From: Methylobacterium sp. C25
GTDB lineage: Bacteria; Pseudomonadota; Alphaproteobacteria; Rhizobiales; Beijerinckiaceae
NCBI RefSeq assembly: GCF_021352225.1
Contig: NZ_JAAUVI010000001.1
Coordinates: 514,464-578,463 of the forward strand
Length of the DNA stretch: 64,000 nucleotides
Reading direction: 5' to 3'
The notes below the pieces were generated by a model, which worked only from the letters and a program-made list of their open reading frames with translations, did not search any database and was not told where the DNA came from. The position numbers and the translations under genes were made by a program. Every line of letters begins with the position of its first letter. Positions within the stretch are counted from its first letter, which is position 1. Below, one piece after another: positions 1 to 8,533 of the stretch.

Positions 1-363
1 GTGCTGATGCTGCTTGGGAGCGCCGTAGCCGCCTACCTCTACGGCCACTCGCCGAGCTTCGGCTGGCTGATCGCCTTCGGCTTGGTGATGCAGTTCTTCC
101 TGTTCGGAATGTGGTCCGTTCTCTACGCCTACACGCCCGAGCTCTACCCGACCCGGGCACGGGCCACAGGCGCCGGCTGTGCCTCCGCCATCGGTCGCAT
201 CGGCTCCCTGATCGGCCCCTACGCCATCGGCATCATCCTACCGACCTTCGGCCATGGCGGCGTCTTCGCTCTCGGCGCCGGCTCGTTCGTGATCGCCGCG
301 GCGAGCGTGGCTTTCCTCGGGATCGAGACGAAGGGTCAGGCGCTGGAAGCCATATCGAGCTGA
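1..363 (+). CDS. MFS sugar-type transporter, C-terminal part
   Basis: The window opens inside a gene; 120 C-terminal residues are visible. Hydrophobic segments surround the motif YTPELYPTRARATGAG, which matches the loop between helices 10 and 11 of the sugar porter branch of the major facilitator superfamily (PE.YPT.R..G.G). The chain then continues as two more membrane helices and ends in a short polar tail. The protein is an inner-membrane secondary carrier for a sugar or organic acid; the substrate cannot be told from this end. The true start lies before the window. Confidence 0.85.
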   Translation: MLMLLGSAVAAYLYGHSPSFGWLIAFGLVMQFFLFGMWSVLYAYTPELYPTRARATGAGCASAIGRIGSLIGPYAIGIILPTFGHGGVFALGAGSFVIAAASVAFLGIETKGQALEAISS

Positions 364-412
364 CGGGTCAGGGTGTGTGGCGCACCTCGCATCGATCGCG
401 CAGCCGTAGGCG

Positions 413-440
413 TTGCAATCTAATATATCAGTGATATTTT
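413..440 (+). promoter_or_regulatory. Candidate promoter with internal palindrome
   Basis: An AT-rich stretch stands out in high-GC DNA upstream of the hydroxylase gene. TTGCAA (413-418) can serve as a -35 and TATTTT (435-440) as a -10 with 16 bp between. The palindrome ATATCA-G-TGATAT (425-437) lies between and partly over the -10. This geometry suits a repressor operator. The call is by inspection only. Confidence 0.35.
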
Positions 441-466
441 AAACGCCGACGAACGGAGGAGATGCC

Positions 467-1258
467 ATGGAACTCGCGGTCACCAAGATGAGCGAGCGGC
501 AGCGCGCCTACCGGGCTAATTACCGCCAGCGGGTTGCCGGCTGGTACAACGGCGTCCTGCACATCGCGATCATCTACACGATCGGTCTGACGGCGCTTTA
601 CATCTACATCTCGAACCTCAAGGCGCCGAGTTGGGTCGAGTTGCTGACGGTCCCGGTCGTATTTCTGTTTTGCAACTTCTTCGAATGGTGGCTGCATCGC
701 TACGTGATGCATCGCCCGTCGCAGAACCCGGTGGCGCGCGCCGTCTACAACCGCCACACGCTGCAGCATCATCAGTTCTTCACTGAGCACGAGATGCGTT
801 TCGCCGATCACCGGGACTACCGGGTGACGTTCTTCCCGCCCTATGCGCTGGCGACTTTCACGCTGTTGTCGATTCCGGGCGCGATCGTCCTCGGCAATCT
901 GTTCTCGGCCAATGTCGGCTGGCTGTTCATCACGACGACGACCAGCATCTACATGATCTACGAGTTCATGCACTTCTGCTGCCACGTCGACGAAAACTGG
1001 TTCGTGCGGAACATGCCGTTCATCAACACGAACCGGCGGCATCACACAGCCCACCACGATCAGTCGATCATGATGGAGCGCAACATGAACCTCACCTTCC
1101 CGATCATGGATTGGCTGTTCGGAACGTCCGATCTCAACCGCGGCCTGCTCGGGACGCTCCTGAACGGTTACGACACCCGCTTCGTGAAGACCGATATGCG
1201 CAAGACCGCCCGCACGCCCGGCGCGACGCCGTCGGGTGCGATGCAGCCGGCGGAGTGA
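467..1258 (+). CDS. Sterol desaturase/fatty acid hydroxylase family protein
   Basis: A 263-residue integral membrane di-iron enzyme. The histidine clusters expected for the family are present: HRYVMHRP near residue 76, HTLQHHQFF near 101, and RRHHTAHHD near 190, with HFCCHVDE before the last. These histidines bind two irons that activate O2 for C-H hydroxylation or desaturation of a lipid. Four hydrophobic segments anchor the protein, with the histidines facing the cytoplasm in known relatives. A strong GGAGGAG ribosome-binding site sits just before the ATG. It heads a four-gene same-strand set with spacings of 7 and 15 bp and one 4-bp overlap. The lipid substrate is unknown; a membrane lipid or carotenoid is possible. 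Confidence 0.85.
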   Translation: MELAVTKMSERQRAYRANYRQRVAGWYNGVLHIAIIYTIGLTALYIYISNLKAPSWVELLTVPVVFLFCNFFEWWLHRYVMHRPSQNPVARAVYNRHTLQHHQFFTEHEMRFADHRDYRVTFFPPYALATFTLLSIPGAIVLGNLFSANVGWLFITTTTSIYMIYEFMHFCCHVDENWFVRNMPFINTNRRHHTAHHDQSIMMERNMNLTFPIMDWLFGTSDLNRGLLGTLLNGYDTRFVKTDMRKTARTPGATPSGAMQPAE

Positions 1259-1265
1259 GCCCGCC

Positions 1266-1655
1266 ATGAGCATGATCGAACCGAATGTGTCGGCGCTCGC
1301 CTGGTTCGCCCTGTTCGCGGGCGTCGCTAGCACGGGCTTCTACGTCCTGACTGGCGTGTTTCCGCTGGAGACGCGCCCGGACTTGAGGGGCCGTCCGCTT
1401 GGCCTCGCGCTGGTCGTCGCCAACGTGGTCCTGCTGCTCGCCCTGATCGGCGGCAGCCTCGCCTACGGCGCTGCGGAGCTGCGCTGGACGAGCCTCGTCA
1501 TCGTCAGCGGTCTCGCGGTTCTGTTCGCACCGGGGTTGTTCAACATCTGGCCGCAAGGCTGGCGCGACGGGGTCGCCGGGCTCGTCATCGTCCTCACGGG
1601 GATCAGCATTTCGGTCGGCCTGCTGCAACATGTCGGTGCGGTCTTCAGCCTGTAA
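1266..1655 (+). CDS. Small multi-pass membrane protein
   Basis: A 129-residue protein with about four predicted membrane helices and little else; no family is recognised. The ATG at 1266 is preferred over a start at 1236, which would run into the hydroxylase gene; it follows the hydroxylase stop by 7 bp. Translational coupling with the hydroxylase is likely. It may be an accessory or partner subunit of the lipid-modifying enzyme, but that is inferred from position alone. Confidence 0.65.
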   Translation: MSMIEPNVSALAWFALFAGVASTGFYVLTGVFPLETRPDLRGRPLGLALVVANVVLLLALIGGSLAYGAAELRWTSLVIVSGLAVLFAPGLFNIWPQGWRDGVAGLVIVLTGISISVGLLQHVGAVFSL

Positions 1656-1670
1656 TCCAGGAGCGATCCC

Positions 1671-1889
1671 ATGCCGTTTCGTATCAAGTTCGGTCTGTCC
1701 GTCGCCGTAGCCTTGGCTGCGCTCGGAGGCTGGTTCTACATGCGCTACCTAGGTCAGAGCGGCCCGCAATGGGCTGTCGCCTTCCTCGGTCCGTTCATGG
1801 TCGTGAGCCTATGGATCTTCCCGGAGGTCATGCGCACCCGCTCCGAGGGCCGTACGCCGCGCCATCAACTGAGGGATGCGCGTCCATGA
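1671..1889 (+). CDS. Small two-helix membrane protein
   Basis: A 72-residue protein with two hydrophobic segments (about residues 8-24 and 34-50) and a basic, polar C-terminal tail. It begins 15 bp after the preceding stop with AGGAGCGAT as ribosome-binding site, and its stop overlaps the next ATG in an ATGA junction. No family is recognised. The tight spacing supports it being a real, co-translated member of the hydroxylase gene set. Confidence 0.6.
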   Translation: MPFRIKFGLSVAVALAALGGWFYMRYLGQSGPQWAVAFLGPFMVVSLWIFPEVMRTRSEGRTPRHQLRDARP

Positions 1890-2182
1890 GCAGGATCTAT
1901 CTGGGCGACCGCACCATCGACGGCATCGTCCTGACCGTCGATGGTGAGCCGCTCGATGACCACGCTGGAACGCGCTGCTACTCGCGCAACGGGTTCGAAT
2001 GGAGCTACGAGGGCCCGGAGCCGTCCCAGCTGGCCTATGCGATGCTCGTCGAGCACCTCGGCGATCCTGCTCAGGCGGAGCGGCTGCAGGAGCCCTTCAT
2101 GCGCAACGTCGTGGCGAATTTCCAGAACGAGTGGGAGATGAGCTCGGCGGACATCGACCGGGTTCTCCAGAACCTCCGCTAG
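1886..2182 (+). CDS. DUF6166 family protein
   Basis: A 98-residue soluble protein beginning MSRIYLGDRTIDG, followed by GFEWSYEGPEPSQLAYAML and a tail where EMSSADIDRVL ends the domain. This arrangement matches DUF6166, a small domain of unknown function scattered in bacterial genomes. The start is fixed by an ATGA overlap with the previous gene. It is the last member of the hydroxylase set, and its 3' end faces the convergent HPP gene 36 bp away. Confidence 0.65.
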   Translation: MSRIYLGDRTIDGIVLTVDGEPLDDHAGTRCYSRNGFEWSYEGPEPSQLAYAMLVEHLGDPAQAERLQEPFMRNVVANFQNEWEMSSADIDRVLQNLR

Positions 2183-2218
2183 GCGCTTCTCCGAGCGATC
2201 GAGCCGAAGCCGACATCA

Positions 2219-3358
2219 TCAGGCAGCAACTGGTTGGGAACGACCAGCAATGGGTTGCAACGTGGCATGACGAGCCAGCGTGGCGAGAAGATCCGTTTGC
2301 GTGATGACGCCAATGATCATCCGGTCGGCCGAAACGATGACAATCGCATGGGTCCGACCATCCGTGAGCGTCTGAACCAAGCCGACAGCCGGGTCGTCCT
2401 TGGCCGCGACCTTCGCCTCTTGGACCACATCGGCAACCTGCACGGCGGCCTTCTTCGCGAGTTCGCGAAGGCCGACCGTTCCCAGCAGTCTGCCGCCTTC
2501 GTCGACAACGGGAAGCGTCCTGATGTTGTGGTCGAGAAGCAGTGCCGTTGCCTGCTCGATCGTCCCGCTCCCTGTGATCGTAATGACGTCGCGGGACATG
2601 ACGTCTTCGCAAGTGAGTTCGCGATGGGTGTGTACGAGGGCCTGTAACTCGACCTGGTGGAGGAGACGGTCGAGATCGGCTCGATTGATATCCAGTGTCT
2701 CGTTCATCACCGTCAGAGCCGCATCGACATCCTCGGCCCTGAAACCGACGCGCAAGCCAGCAGGAAGATCAGCCGTCCCATGTGTGTTGACCGGTGGTTT
2801 GACCGGCACGTGCGGATAGCTCCGCCCCGAAAGCTTGTGAAAGACGACACCCAAGGTGACCAGGATCACCGAATTGATGCACACCGGAAACAAGGGGAAC
2901 AAGAAACCAGCCGACGTCACAGCGTGACCGCCGATCAGAGCCGTCAACGCGGCCGCGCCACCCGGCGGGTGAAGCGAGCGCGTAAACGACATAGCCGCGA
3001 TCGCGAGTGAAACGCCGACGCCGATCGCCATGATCGGATCCGGAACGAACCGGGCGGCGAGAACGCCCATGAGCGCGGAAATCGTGTTCCCCCCGATGAT
3101 CGACCAGGGTTGGGCGAGTGGGCTTGCAGGCACCGCGAAAAGGAGCACCGCCGAAGCGCCCATCGGTGCAACGATCAGGGGGATGTGTGGCCCTTCGCCG
3201 AAGAACCAGCCGCAGATGAGACCCGTCAGGGCAATGCCGATGAGGGCGCCGAGACAGGCGATAAGGCGCTCCCTGAGCGTGGCTCCGGCGAGGATCGGCC
3301 TGAAGATCTGAAAGCCGAAGAGTTTCGCTCCTGGTGTCGATACCTTGGGATCGGCCAT
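2219..3358 (-). CDS. HPP family membrane protein with two CBS domains
   Basis: A 379-residue protein. The N-terminal half has about four to five membrane helices and contains LHPPGGAAALTAL, the His-Pro-Pro motif that names the HPP family (related proteins have been linked to nitrite transport in plastids and cyanobacteria). The C-terminal half, from about residue 245, holds two CBS motifs (VMSRDVITI and the second ending GVITQTDLL), which usually bind adenine nucleotides and regulate the attached domain. The ATG at 3358, behind GAGGAAG, is preferred to the longer reading frame, which adds a poorly structured arginine-rich extension. The gene stands alone between convergent and unrelated neighbours. 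Confidence 0.85.
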   Translation of the reverse strand: MADPKVSTPGAKLFGFQIFRPILAGATLRERLIACLGALIGIALTGLICGWFFGEGPHIPLIVAPMGASAVLLFAVPASPLAQPWSIIGGNTISALMGVLAARFVPDPIMAIGVGVSLAIAAMSFTRSLHPPGGAAALTALIGGHAVTSAGFLFPLFPVCINSVILVTLGVVFHKLSGRSYPHVPVKPPVNTHGTADLPAGLRVGFRAEDVDAALTVMNETLDINRADLDRLLHQVELQALVHTHRELTCEDVMSRDVITITGSGTIEQATALLLDHNIRTLPVVDEGGRLLGTVGLRELAKKAAVQVADVVQEAKVAAKDDPAVGLVQTLTDGRTHAIVIVSADRMIIGVITQTDLLATLARHATLQPIAGRSQPVAA

Positions 3359-3808
3359 TCGCTGTCTTCCTCGACGCACGCGGGGAGCTTCGGAAGCGAG
3401 GCCACGCAAGCGGGCCAAGCCTCCATCGAAGCGCCGGGCTGAGCGTAGCAGTGGCCACGCTTCGGCAATGAGCGGTCTAAACGCAGAGCGGATTTGCACA
3501 TTGCGCGTGCAAAGCCGCTCAGGATTGCAGCATTACCGGTTCAAATGAGCCGGCGCAATAAAGGTATATCGTGTTTGGTATACCAAATGCCCATCAAATG
3601 GGCATCGAAAGGCTCTGCATCGAGGCGAGGAGAGGTGCCTCGACCCGCGTGAGGTGCACACGCCGATGGCATTCCTGACGACAGCGCGCAGTGCGGCCGC
3701 CACCACCAAGGAAGTCCGCTCAGTCGGGGAGTGGCACGCAAGTTGCCCCGTCTATTCGTGTTCAGGGGCTGTCGAGTGAGAGCGCTCGATCCGATTGAGG
3801 TCGCATCG
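3359..3808. other. 450-bp intergenic region with palindromes
   Basis: No convincing gene is seen between the divergent HPP and small-membrane-protein genes. The right half is noticeably AT-richer than the surroundings. It carries the perfect palindrome TTTGGTATACCAAA (3574-3587) directly abutting the inverted repeat ATGCCCAT-CAA-ATGGGCAT (3587-3605). The first resembles operators of FadR-type GntR regulators; no such regulator is encoded nearby. Confidence 0.6.
3574..3605. promoter_or_regulatory. Tandem palindrome, candidate operator
   Basis: TTTGGTATACCAAA is a perfect 14-bp palindrome sharing one base with a following 8-3-8 inverted repeat (ATGCCCAT/ATGGGCAT). Both are in the intergenic space between divergently transcribed genes. 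TTGGTATACCAA-like sites are bound by FCD-type GntR regulators in other bacteria; assignment here is inference. Confidence 0.4.
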
Positions 3809-4183
3809 ATGACACAAGGACTTACACCGGACGAAGGCAAGCCCAACAAAGATCTCAACGGTTTCGCAAAACTACTGCATTCGCTTGCCAATCACATGCT
3901 TCTCATTTCAGGATGTTATTTGGTTGCAATCGTTGCCGCGCAATTGATGATTTACAACCGGGATGGCCAGTGGATCGGCGCTATTCGGCCGCTTTACGCG
4001 AAAATCATAGATTCCAACGTCGCGGCGATCTCGGCGGATTCGGGTGTGCTCTCTTACATGTTGGATAGTGTGAACACGCTGTTTCTCGCTGGCGGGACGA
4101 TGCTCGTGTTCGGTGGCATTAAACTCGCGCTCGGACATCGTATTCCGCCTAAAGACGTCTCGATGGAGCCTTTGATTGCATGA
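3809..4183 (+). CDS. Hypothetical small membrane protein
   Basis: A 124-residue protein with two clear hydrophobic segments (about residues 33-52 and 90-110) separated by a polar loop that includes IYNRDGQWIGAIRPLY. The ATG at 3809 is chosen because TTGAGG lies 6 bp upstream; the longer frame from 3731 adds a basic leader with no features. The DNA is much less GC-rich than its neighbours and uses codons such as TTG, TTT and AAT more often. I recognise no family. The composition suggests later acquisition than the flanking housekeeping genes. Confidence 0.6.
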   Translation: MTQGLTPDEGKPNKDLNGFAKLLHSLANHMLLISGCYLVAIVAAQLMIYNRDGQWIGAIRPLYAKIIDSNVAAISADSGVLSYMLDSVNTLFLAGGTMLVFGGIKLALGHRIPPKDVSMEPLIA

Positions 4184-4347
4184 CCTGTGATCAGGCTCGT
4201 CGTTGGGCCTGACCAGCGTATCGTTTTTCCAGGCGGCCAACTCCGGTTGCCTTCATCTCAAAAGCTGACGTTCCGCATTCGGCCACTCTCAGCGAGCGAA
4301 AACCCAATCTGGGTCTGCTTTCGGGCAGCATGCGCCGCCGCTTCTCA

Positions 4348-4554
4348 TCAGCTGGCCGCCGCCGCCGTGGCTGCAGCCTTTGCGTTCGACGATGCGGAGT
4401 AGGATTCAAGCAACCTGATCGCCGCCGCAAGCTCACCCATGGCGTCCCGAGCGACGATGATGCCGTGTCGCTCGTACACAGCCCTCAAGGCTTCCTCGGC
4501 GAAAGTCGCTGCGTAGATCAATTTGGCCAGATCATCTTGAGACACGTCCGCCAT
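4348..4554 (-). CDS. Hypothetical small protein
   Basis: A 68-residue reading frame beginning MADVSQDDLAKLIYAATFAE and ending in an alanine-rich tail. A GGGGATGAT sequence sits 3-4 bp before the ATG and may act as ribosome-binding site. The amphipathic N-terminal part looks like a folded short helical protein, not random frame. No family is recognised and no neighbour informs its role; it is separated from moaD by 227 bp that hold no gene. Confidence 0.5.
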   Translation of the reverse strand: MADVSQDDLAKLIYAATFAEEALRAVYERHGIIVARDAMGELAAAIRLLESYSASSNAKAAATAAAAS

Positions 4555-4781
4555 CGATCATCCCCGTGTCGCCGCACGCCCGGGCTTTAGCATAGCCTTC
4601 GCCGTTTGACCTGCTTCTCAATGTCCCGGTGTCACAGGTCGACAAGCGCCGCCCGATGCGCAGATCGGACGGCGAGGATCGAGGGACGAGAGCCTTTCCG
4701 GCACGTCGCCGGTCATCCGGAGTGAGGGAACGTCGTCACGCCGATACCGCTTGCTTGCAGCGGCTGTTCGGCTTGCTCGAG

Positions 4782-5033
4782 TCAGCCGCCGGTCATCGGT
4801 GGGAAGAACGCGATCTCTCGAGCCCCGTGGATCGGGCTGTCGGTGCGGGCATGGACCCGATCGATGGCCGCGCGCACCACACCCTCGTTCTCGAAGGCGT
4901 AGGCATATTCCTCGCCGCGGCCCTTCAGCCACGCGACGAGGTCAGCGACCGTTCTGGTGTCGGAAGGAGGCGTAACGGTTTCCTCGGCCTTGCCGATCCG
5001 TTCGCGCACCCACGCGAAATACACGAGCTTCAT
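4782..5033 (-). CDS. moaD: Molybdopterin synthase small subunit MoaD
   Basis: An 83-residue ubiquitin-like protein beginning MKLVYFAWVRERIG and ending FFPPMTGG. The terminal Gly-Gly is adenylated and thiocarboxylated, and the sulphur is then passed to precursor Z on the large subunit MoaE to make molybdopterin. The ATG at 5033 is preferred because a longer start would extend into the pgsA end. It follows pgsA by 17 bp, in the common Rhizobiales order uvrC-pgsA-moaD. The usual next gene, moaE, is not found downstream in this window. Confidence 0.92.
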   Translation of the reverse strand: MKLVYFAWVRERIGKAEETVTPPSDTRTVADLVAWLKGRGEEYAYAFENEGVVRAAIDRVHARTDSPIHGAREIAFFPPMTGG

Positions 5034-5050
5034 GACGGTCCCGACCAAAC

Positions 5051-5701
5051 TCAAGGCTCGTCGATGACGTGCCGGATCCCCGCTCTCATGTAGTCCCAGC
5101 CGGTATAGAGCGTGAGGGCTGCGGCGATCCAGAGCAGGACAAGGCCGATGGTGACCGTGCCGGGCAGGATCGTCTCACCGGCAGGCCCAGCCACCAGGAA
5201 GCCGAGCGCCATGATCTGTAGCGTCGTCTTGTACTTTGCGACCTTGCTGACCGGCACGCCTACCTTCAGCTCCGCGAGATATTCGCGCAGGCCCGACACC
5301 AGTACTTCGCGGCACAGAATGACAATGGCGGCCCAGACCGACACGCCGCCAATCGTGTGATCGGCCACCAGCATCAGGAGGCAGGCGGCCACCAAGAGCT
5401 TGTCGGCAATCGGGTCGAGCATGCGGCCGAGCGCAGACGTTTGCGCGTAGGTGCGGGCGACGTAACCGTCGAGATAATCGGTGATGCCGGCAGCGATGAA
5501 GACGCCGAGGGCCGCGAAGCGGGCCGAATGTTCTTCCGGCCAGAACAGCAGTGCCACAAGCACCGGGACCGCGACGAGGCGGCCGTAGGTCAGGCAGTTC
5601 GCCAGCGTCCAAGCCTGCGAGCGCCTCTGAGGAAAGACCACGTTCATCGGCGCGGTGAAATCACGCGCCTGCGAGGGCGTCAACCGCGGCGTTTGAGACA
5701 T
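5051..5701 (-). CDS. pgsA: CDP-diacylglycerol-glycerol-3-phosphate 3-phosphatidyltransferase
   Basis: A 216-residue inner-membrane enzyme that makes phosphatidylglycerol phosphate, the committed step to phosphatidylglycerol and cardiolipin. The CDP-alcohol phosphotransferase signature is complete: DYLDGYVAR followed by G-RMLDPIADK, giving the DG-x2-AR-x8-G-x3-D-x3-D pattern near residues 80-106. About five membrane helices follow. The ATG at 5701 gives MSQTPRLTP and leaves 4 bp after the uvrC stop; an ATG at 5713 would overlap uvrC. Co-transcription with uvrC and moaD is likely. Confidence 0.93.
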   Translation of the reverse strand: MSQTPRLTPSQARDFTAPMNVVFPQRRSQAWTLANCLTYGRLVAVPVLVALLFWPEEHSARFAALGVFIAAGITDYLDGYVARTYAQTSALGRMLDPIADKLLVAACLLMLVADHTIGGVSVWAAIVILCREVLVSGLREYLAELKVGVPVSKVAKYKTTLQIMALGFLVAGPAGETILPGTVTIGLVLLWIAAALTLYTGWDYMRAGIRHVIDEP

Positions 5702-5705
5702 GGGC

Positions 5706-7757
5706 TCAGGCATTTGCATGGAAGAAGTCGTAGACCGCCCTTGCCGTGGCCGCATTCACACCCGGTGCCTGGGCAAGATCCTCCAGCGCGGCGCGCTGGA
5801 TCGCCTTCACGGTCCCGAAATGGTGGAGCAGCGCGCGCTTGCGCGTCGGCCCGATGCCGGCAATTTCGTCGAGCGGGTTGCGGACCAGCTCGCGCTTGCG
5901 CTTGGCCCGGTGCGTGCCGATGGCGAAACGGTGGGCCTCGTCTCGCAGGCGCTGCACGAAATAGAGCGTCGGATCCCGGGGCGGCAGCTTGAAGGGCGCC
6001 TTCCCTGGAATGAAGAAGGTCTCGCGGCCGGCATCGCGGTCGCGCCCCTTGGCGATACCCGCCAGCGCGACGTCGGTGACGCCGACCTCCTCCAGCGTCG
6101 AGCGGGCAGCCTCCAACTGGCCCTTGCCGCCGTCGATTAGGACGAGGTCGGGCCAAGCCGGAAACACATCGCCGTCGGCATCCGGTTCTGCAACGGGCTC
6201 CGGCGCCCCATCCTCCGCGGCGGTGGCCACTTCCCTGGACGTGCGAGGCGCCTCCTTGACCAGCCGCTTGAAGCGCCGGTGCAGAACCTCGCGCATCATG
6301 CCGAAATCGTCGCCTGGGGTCAGCTCCTCCGATTTGATCGTGAAGGTGCGGTAGTGCGTCTTCATGAAGCCGGTCGGCCCGGCGACGATCATCGCGCCGA
6401 CCGCATTCGTGCCCGAGATGTGAGAATTGTCGTAGACCTCGATCCGTCGCGGCGGCGTCGCGAGGCCGAACGCCTGGCCGAGGGCTGCAAGTAGCTTGCC
6501 CTGAGAGGCCGTGTCCGCGAGACGACGGCCGAGGGCCTCCTTCGCGTTGCGCTGCGCGTACTCGACCAACGCCTTGCGCTCGCCGCGCTGAGGCTGGTGG
6601 ATCTCAACACGATACTCGACACGGCTCGACAGGGCGGCGGCGACAAGCTCCGCATCCTCGATGGCATGACTGACCAGGACCGCCCGCGGGGCCGGCTTGT
6701 CGTCGTAGAACTGGCTGATGAACGAGGCGAGCACCTCGTCCGGGCTCATGCTCTTGTCGGCCTTGGGGAAGTAGGCGCGGTTGCCCCAGTTCTGGTGGTT
6801 CCGGAAGAAGAACACCTCGATGCAGAACTGACCGGCCTGCTCGTCGAGGGCGAAGACATCGGCTTCCTCGACGCCCTGGGTGTTCACACCCTGCGTGCCC
6901 TGGATTGTCGAGAGCGCGGCGATCCGATCGCGGAATCGCGCGGCGCGCTCGAACTCCATGGCATCCGAGGCCTCCTGCATCGACTCGCGCATCCGGTCCT
7001 TTACGGCGTTGGACTTGCCGGACAGGAAGGCCTTCGCGTTCTCGGCGAGACCGGCATAGTCCGCCTCCGAGATCTCTCCGGTGCAGGGGCCGGAGCAGCG
7101 CTTGATCTGGAAAAGCAGGCAGGGCCGGCTGCGGTTCTCGTAGTAGCTGTCCGAGCAGGTGCGCAGCAGGAAGGCGCGCTGCAGCGCGTTCACCGTGCGG
7201 TTGACCGCCCAGACGCTGGCAAAGGGTCCATAATAGTTGCCCTTCCGACGCCGTGCGCCACGGTGCTTGACGATCTGAGGGGCCGGCCCGTCGGCGGTGA
7301 GCAGGATGTAGGGGAACGACTTGTCGTCCCGCATCAGCACGTTGAAGCGGGGCTTGAGCTGCTTGATGAGGTTGGCCTCGAGCAGCAGCGCTTCGGTCTC
7401 GGTGGCGGTAGTGACGAATTCCATCGCCGCCGTCTGCGAGATCATGCGGGCGATGCGATTTGAATGGGCTTGGCCGCGGGCATAGGAGCCGACGCGCGCC
7501 TTCAGGTTCTTGGCCTTGCCGACGTAGAGGACGTCGCCCTTGTGATCGAACATCCGGTAGACGCCGGGCGAGCCCGGCAATGTCGACCAGAAGCGCTTGA
7601 TCACCTCGGTGCCGGCGGCGACTGCGCCGGGCTCGAAATCGAAGTCGATCTCGGCCGCATCGTCGAGGGCGGGAGCCTCCGGCTCGTCGTCCTCGGGGGC
7701 GTCGAACCCATCGGGGGGAACGTCGCCTTGGTTCGATCGGGGTCCGGGGCGGCTCAT
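5706..7757 (-). CDS. uvrC: Excinuclease ABC subunit C
   Basis: A 683-residue nucleotide-excision-repair nuclease that cuts on both sides of a lesion after UvrAB loading. The GIY-YIG nuclease domain is at about residues 60-140 ([19 protein letters not shown]). A UVR domain ([13 protein letters not shown]) lies near 245, the RNase H-like UvrC nuclease domain follows, and tandem helix-hairpin-helix motifs ([25 protein letters not shown]) close the protein. An acidic, low-complexity N-terminal extension of about 50 residues precedes the nuclease domain. It is the first gene of the uvrC-pgsA-moaD run. Confidence 0.95.
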   Translation of the reverse strand: MSRPGPRSNQGDVPPDGFDAPEDDEPEAPALDDAAEIDFDFEPGAVAAGTEVIKRFWSTLPGSPGVYRMFDHKGDVLYVGKAKNLKARVGSYARGQAHSNRIARMISQTAAMEFVTTATETEALLLEANLIKQLKPRFNVLMRDDKSFPYILLTADGPAPQIVKHRGARRRKGNYYGPFASVWAVNRTVNALQRAFLLRTCSDSYYENRSRPCLLFQIKRCSGPCTGEISEADYAGLAENAKAFLSGKSNAVKDRMRESMQEASDAMEFERAARFRDRIAALSTIQGTQGVNTQGVEEADVFALDEQAGQFCIEVFFFRNHQNWGNRAYFPKADKSMSPDEVLASFISQFYDDKPAPRAVLVSHAIEDAELVAAALSSRVEYRVEIHQPQRGERKALVEYAQRNAKEALGRRLADTASQGKLLAALGQAFGLATPPRRIEVYDNSHISGTNAVGAMIVAGPTGFMKTHYRTFTIKSEELTPGDDFGMMREVLHRRFKRLVKEAPRTSREVATAAEDGAPEPVAEPDADGDVFPAWPDLVLIDGGKGQLEAARSTLEEVGVTDVALAGIAKGRDRDAGRETFFIPGKAPFKLPPRDPTLYFVQRLRDEAHRFAIGTHRAKRKRELVRNPLDEIAGIGPTRKRALLHHFGTVKAIQRAALEDLAQAPGVNAATARAVYDFFHANA

Positions 7758-7810
7758 GGCCCCGATGTAAGGCCCGGCGATTCCGCTTGGAAGGGCCGGC
7801 GGCGTGCGCC

Positions 7811-8533
7811 TCAGTCGAACAGCGCGTCGATGTCCGACTGATCGACGTGACCGGGATCCTCGTCGAGCTTCGGCCCGTTCAGGAGGGACTTCTCGTCGTC
7901 GATGCTCACGGCGGGCGCATCGACGGTGATCAGCTCGCGGAAGCTGTCGAGCCCGCTCCAGGCTTCGATCATCCGGTCGAGATGCTCCTCGACGAACTTC
8001 AGCACGCTGACGATCTTGCTGATGCGCTGGCCGGTGAGGTCCTGGAAGTTACAGGCCTCGTAGGCGACGATCACACGCTCGAGGATGACGTCGACATGCG
8101 CCTGAGTCGCCTTCGGAAGGCGCTGGCCGCGCAGCATGTTGGCGTTGGTCTCGATCTCCTCGATCGCGCCGAGGATGGTCGAGGTGGCGGCTTCGGTCGA
8201 CTCGACGACGGCATCGAGCTCGCCCGCGACACGGCGCATACCCTTGCCGGCGCTGTCCGAGCGGTGGAGGTTCGCAATCTCCTGCTTGGTCCGCGTGATC
8301 GCGTCCTTCATCAGGTCGAGTTCGGAGCGCATGGCGAAGGCCTCGCTCAGCTCGCGCCGGCAGGCATCGACGGTCTCGCCGGCACTGGCCTGCGTGAGAC
8401 GCTTCAGGTCCTGGATCGCGGAGAGGATCTCGTCGAGTTGGGCCGCTCGGGCCGGAGACGCCGCCGCCGACTCGGCCTGGGCGTCGAAGCTGAGGCCGAG
8501 GGTATCCTCGATGCGGTAGCGTTTGGCGGTCAT
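7811..8533 (-). CDS. CheZ-like protein phosphatase
   Basis: A 240-residue, mostly helical protein. The segment [16 protein letters not shown] near residue 165 matches the CheZ active-site region, whose glutamine drives hydrolysis of phospho-CheY, and the C-terminal QSDIDALFD matches the short tail that docks CheZ on CheY. Long coiled helices (residues 30-150) fit the CheZ four-helix hairpin. It would end chemotaxis signalling by dephosphorylating a CheY-type response regulator. No chemotaxis or flagellar genes are nearby; the gene stands alone 53 bp upstream of uvrC. Confidence 0.8.
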   Translation of the reverse strand: MTAKRYRIEDTLGLSFDAQAESAAASPARAAQLDEILSAIQDLKRLTQASAGETVDACRRELSEAFAMRSELDLMKDAITRTKQEIANLHRSDSAGKGMRRVAGELDAVVESTEAATSTILGAIEEIETNANMLRGQRLPKATQAHVDVILERVIVAYEACNFQDLTGQRISKIVSVLKFVEEHLDRMIEAWSGLDSFRELITVDAPAVSIDDEKSLLNGPKLDEDPGHVDQSDIDALFD

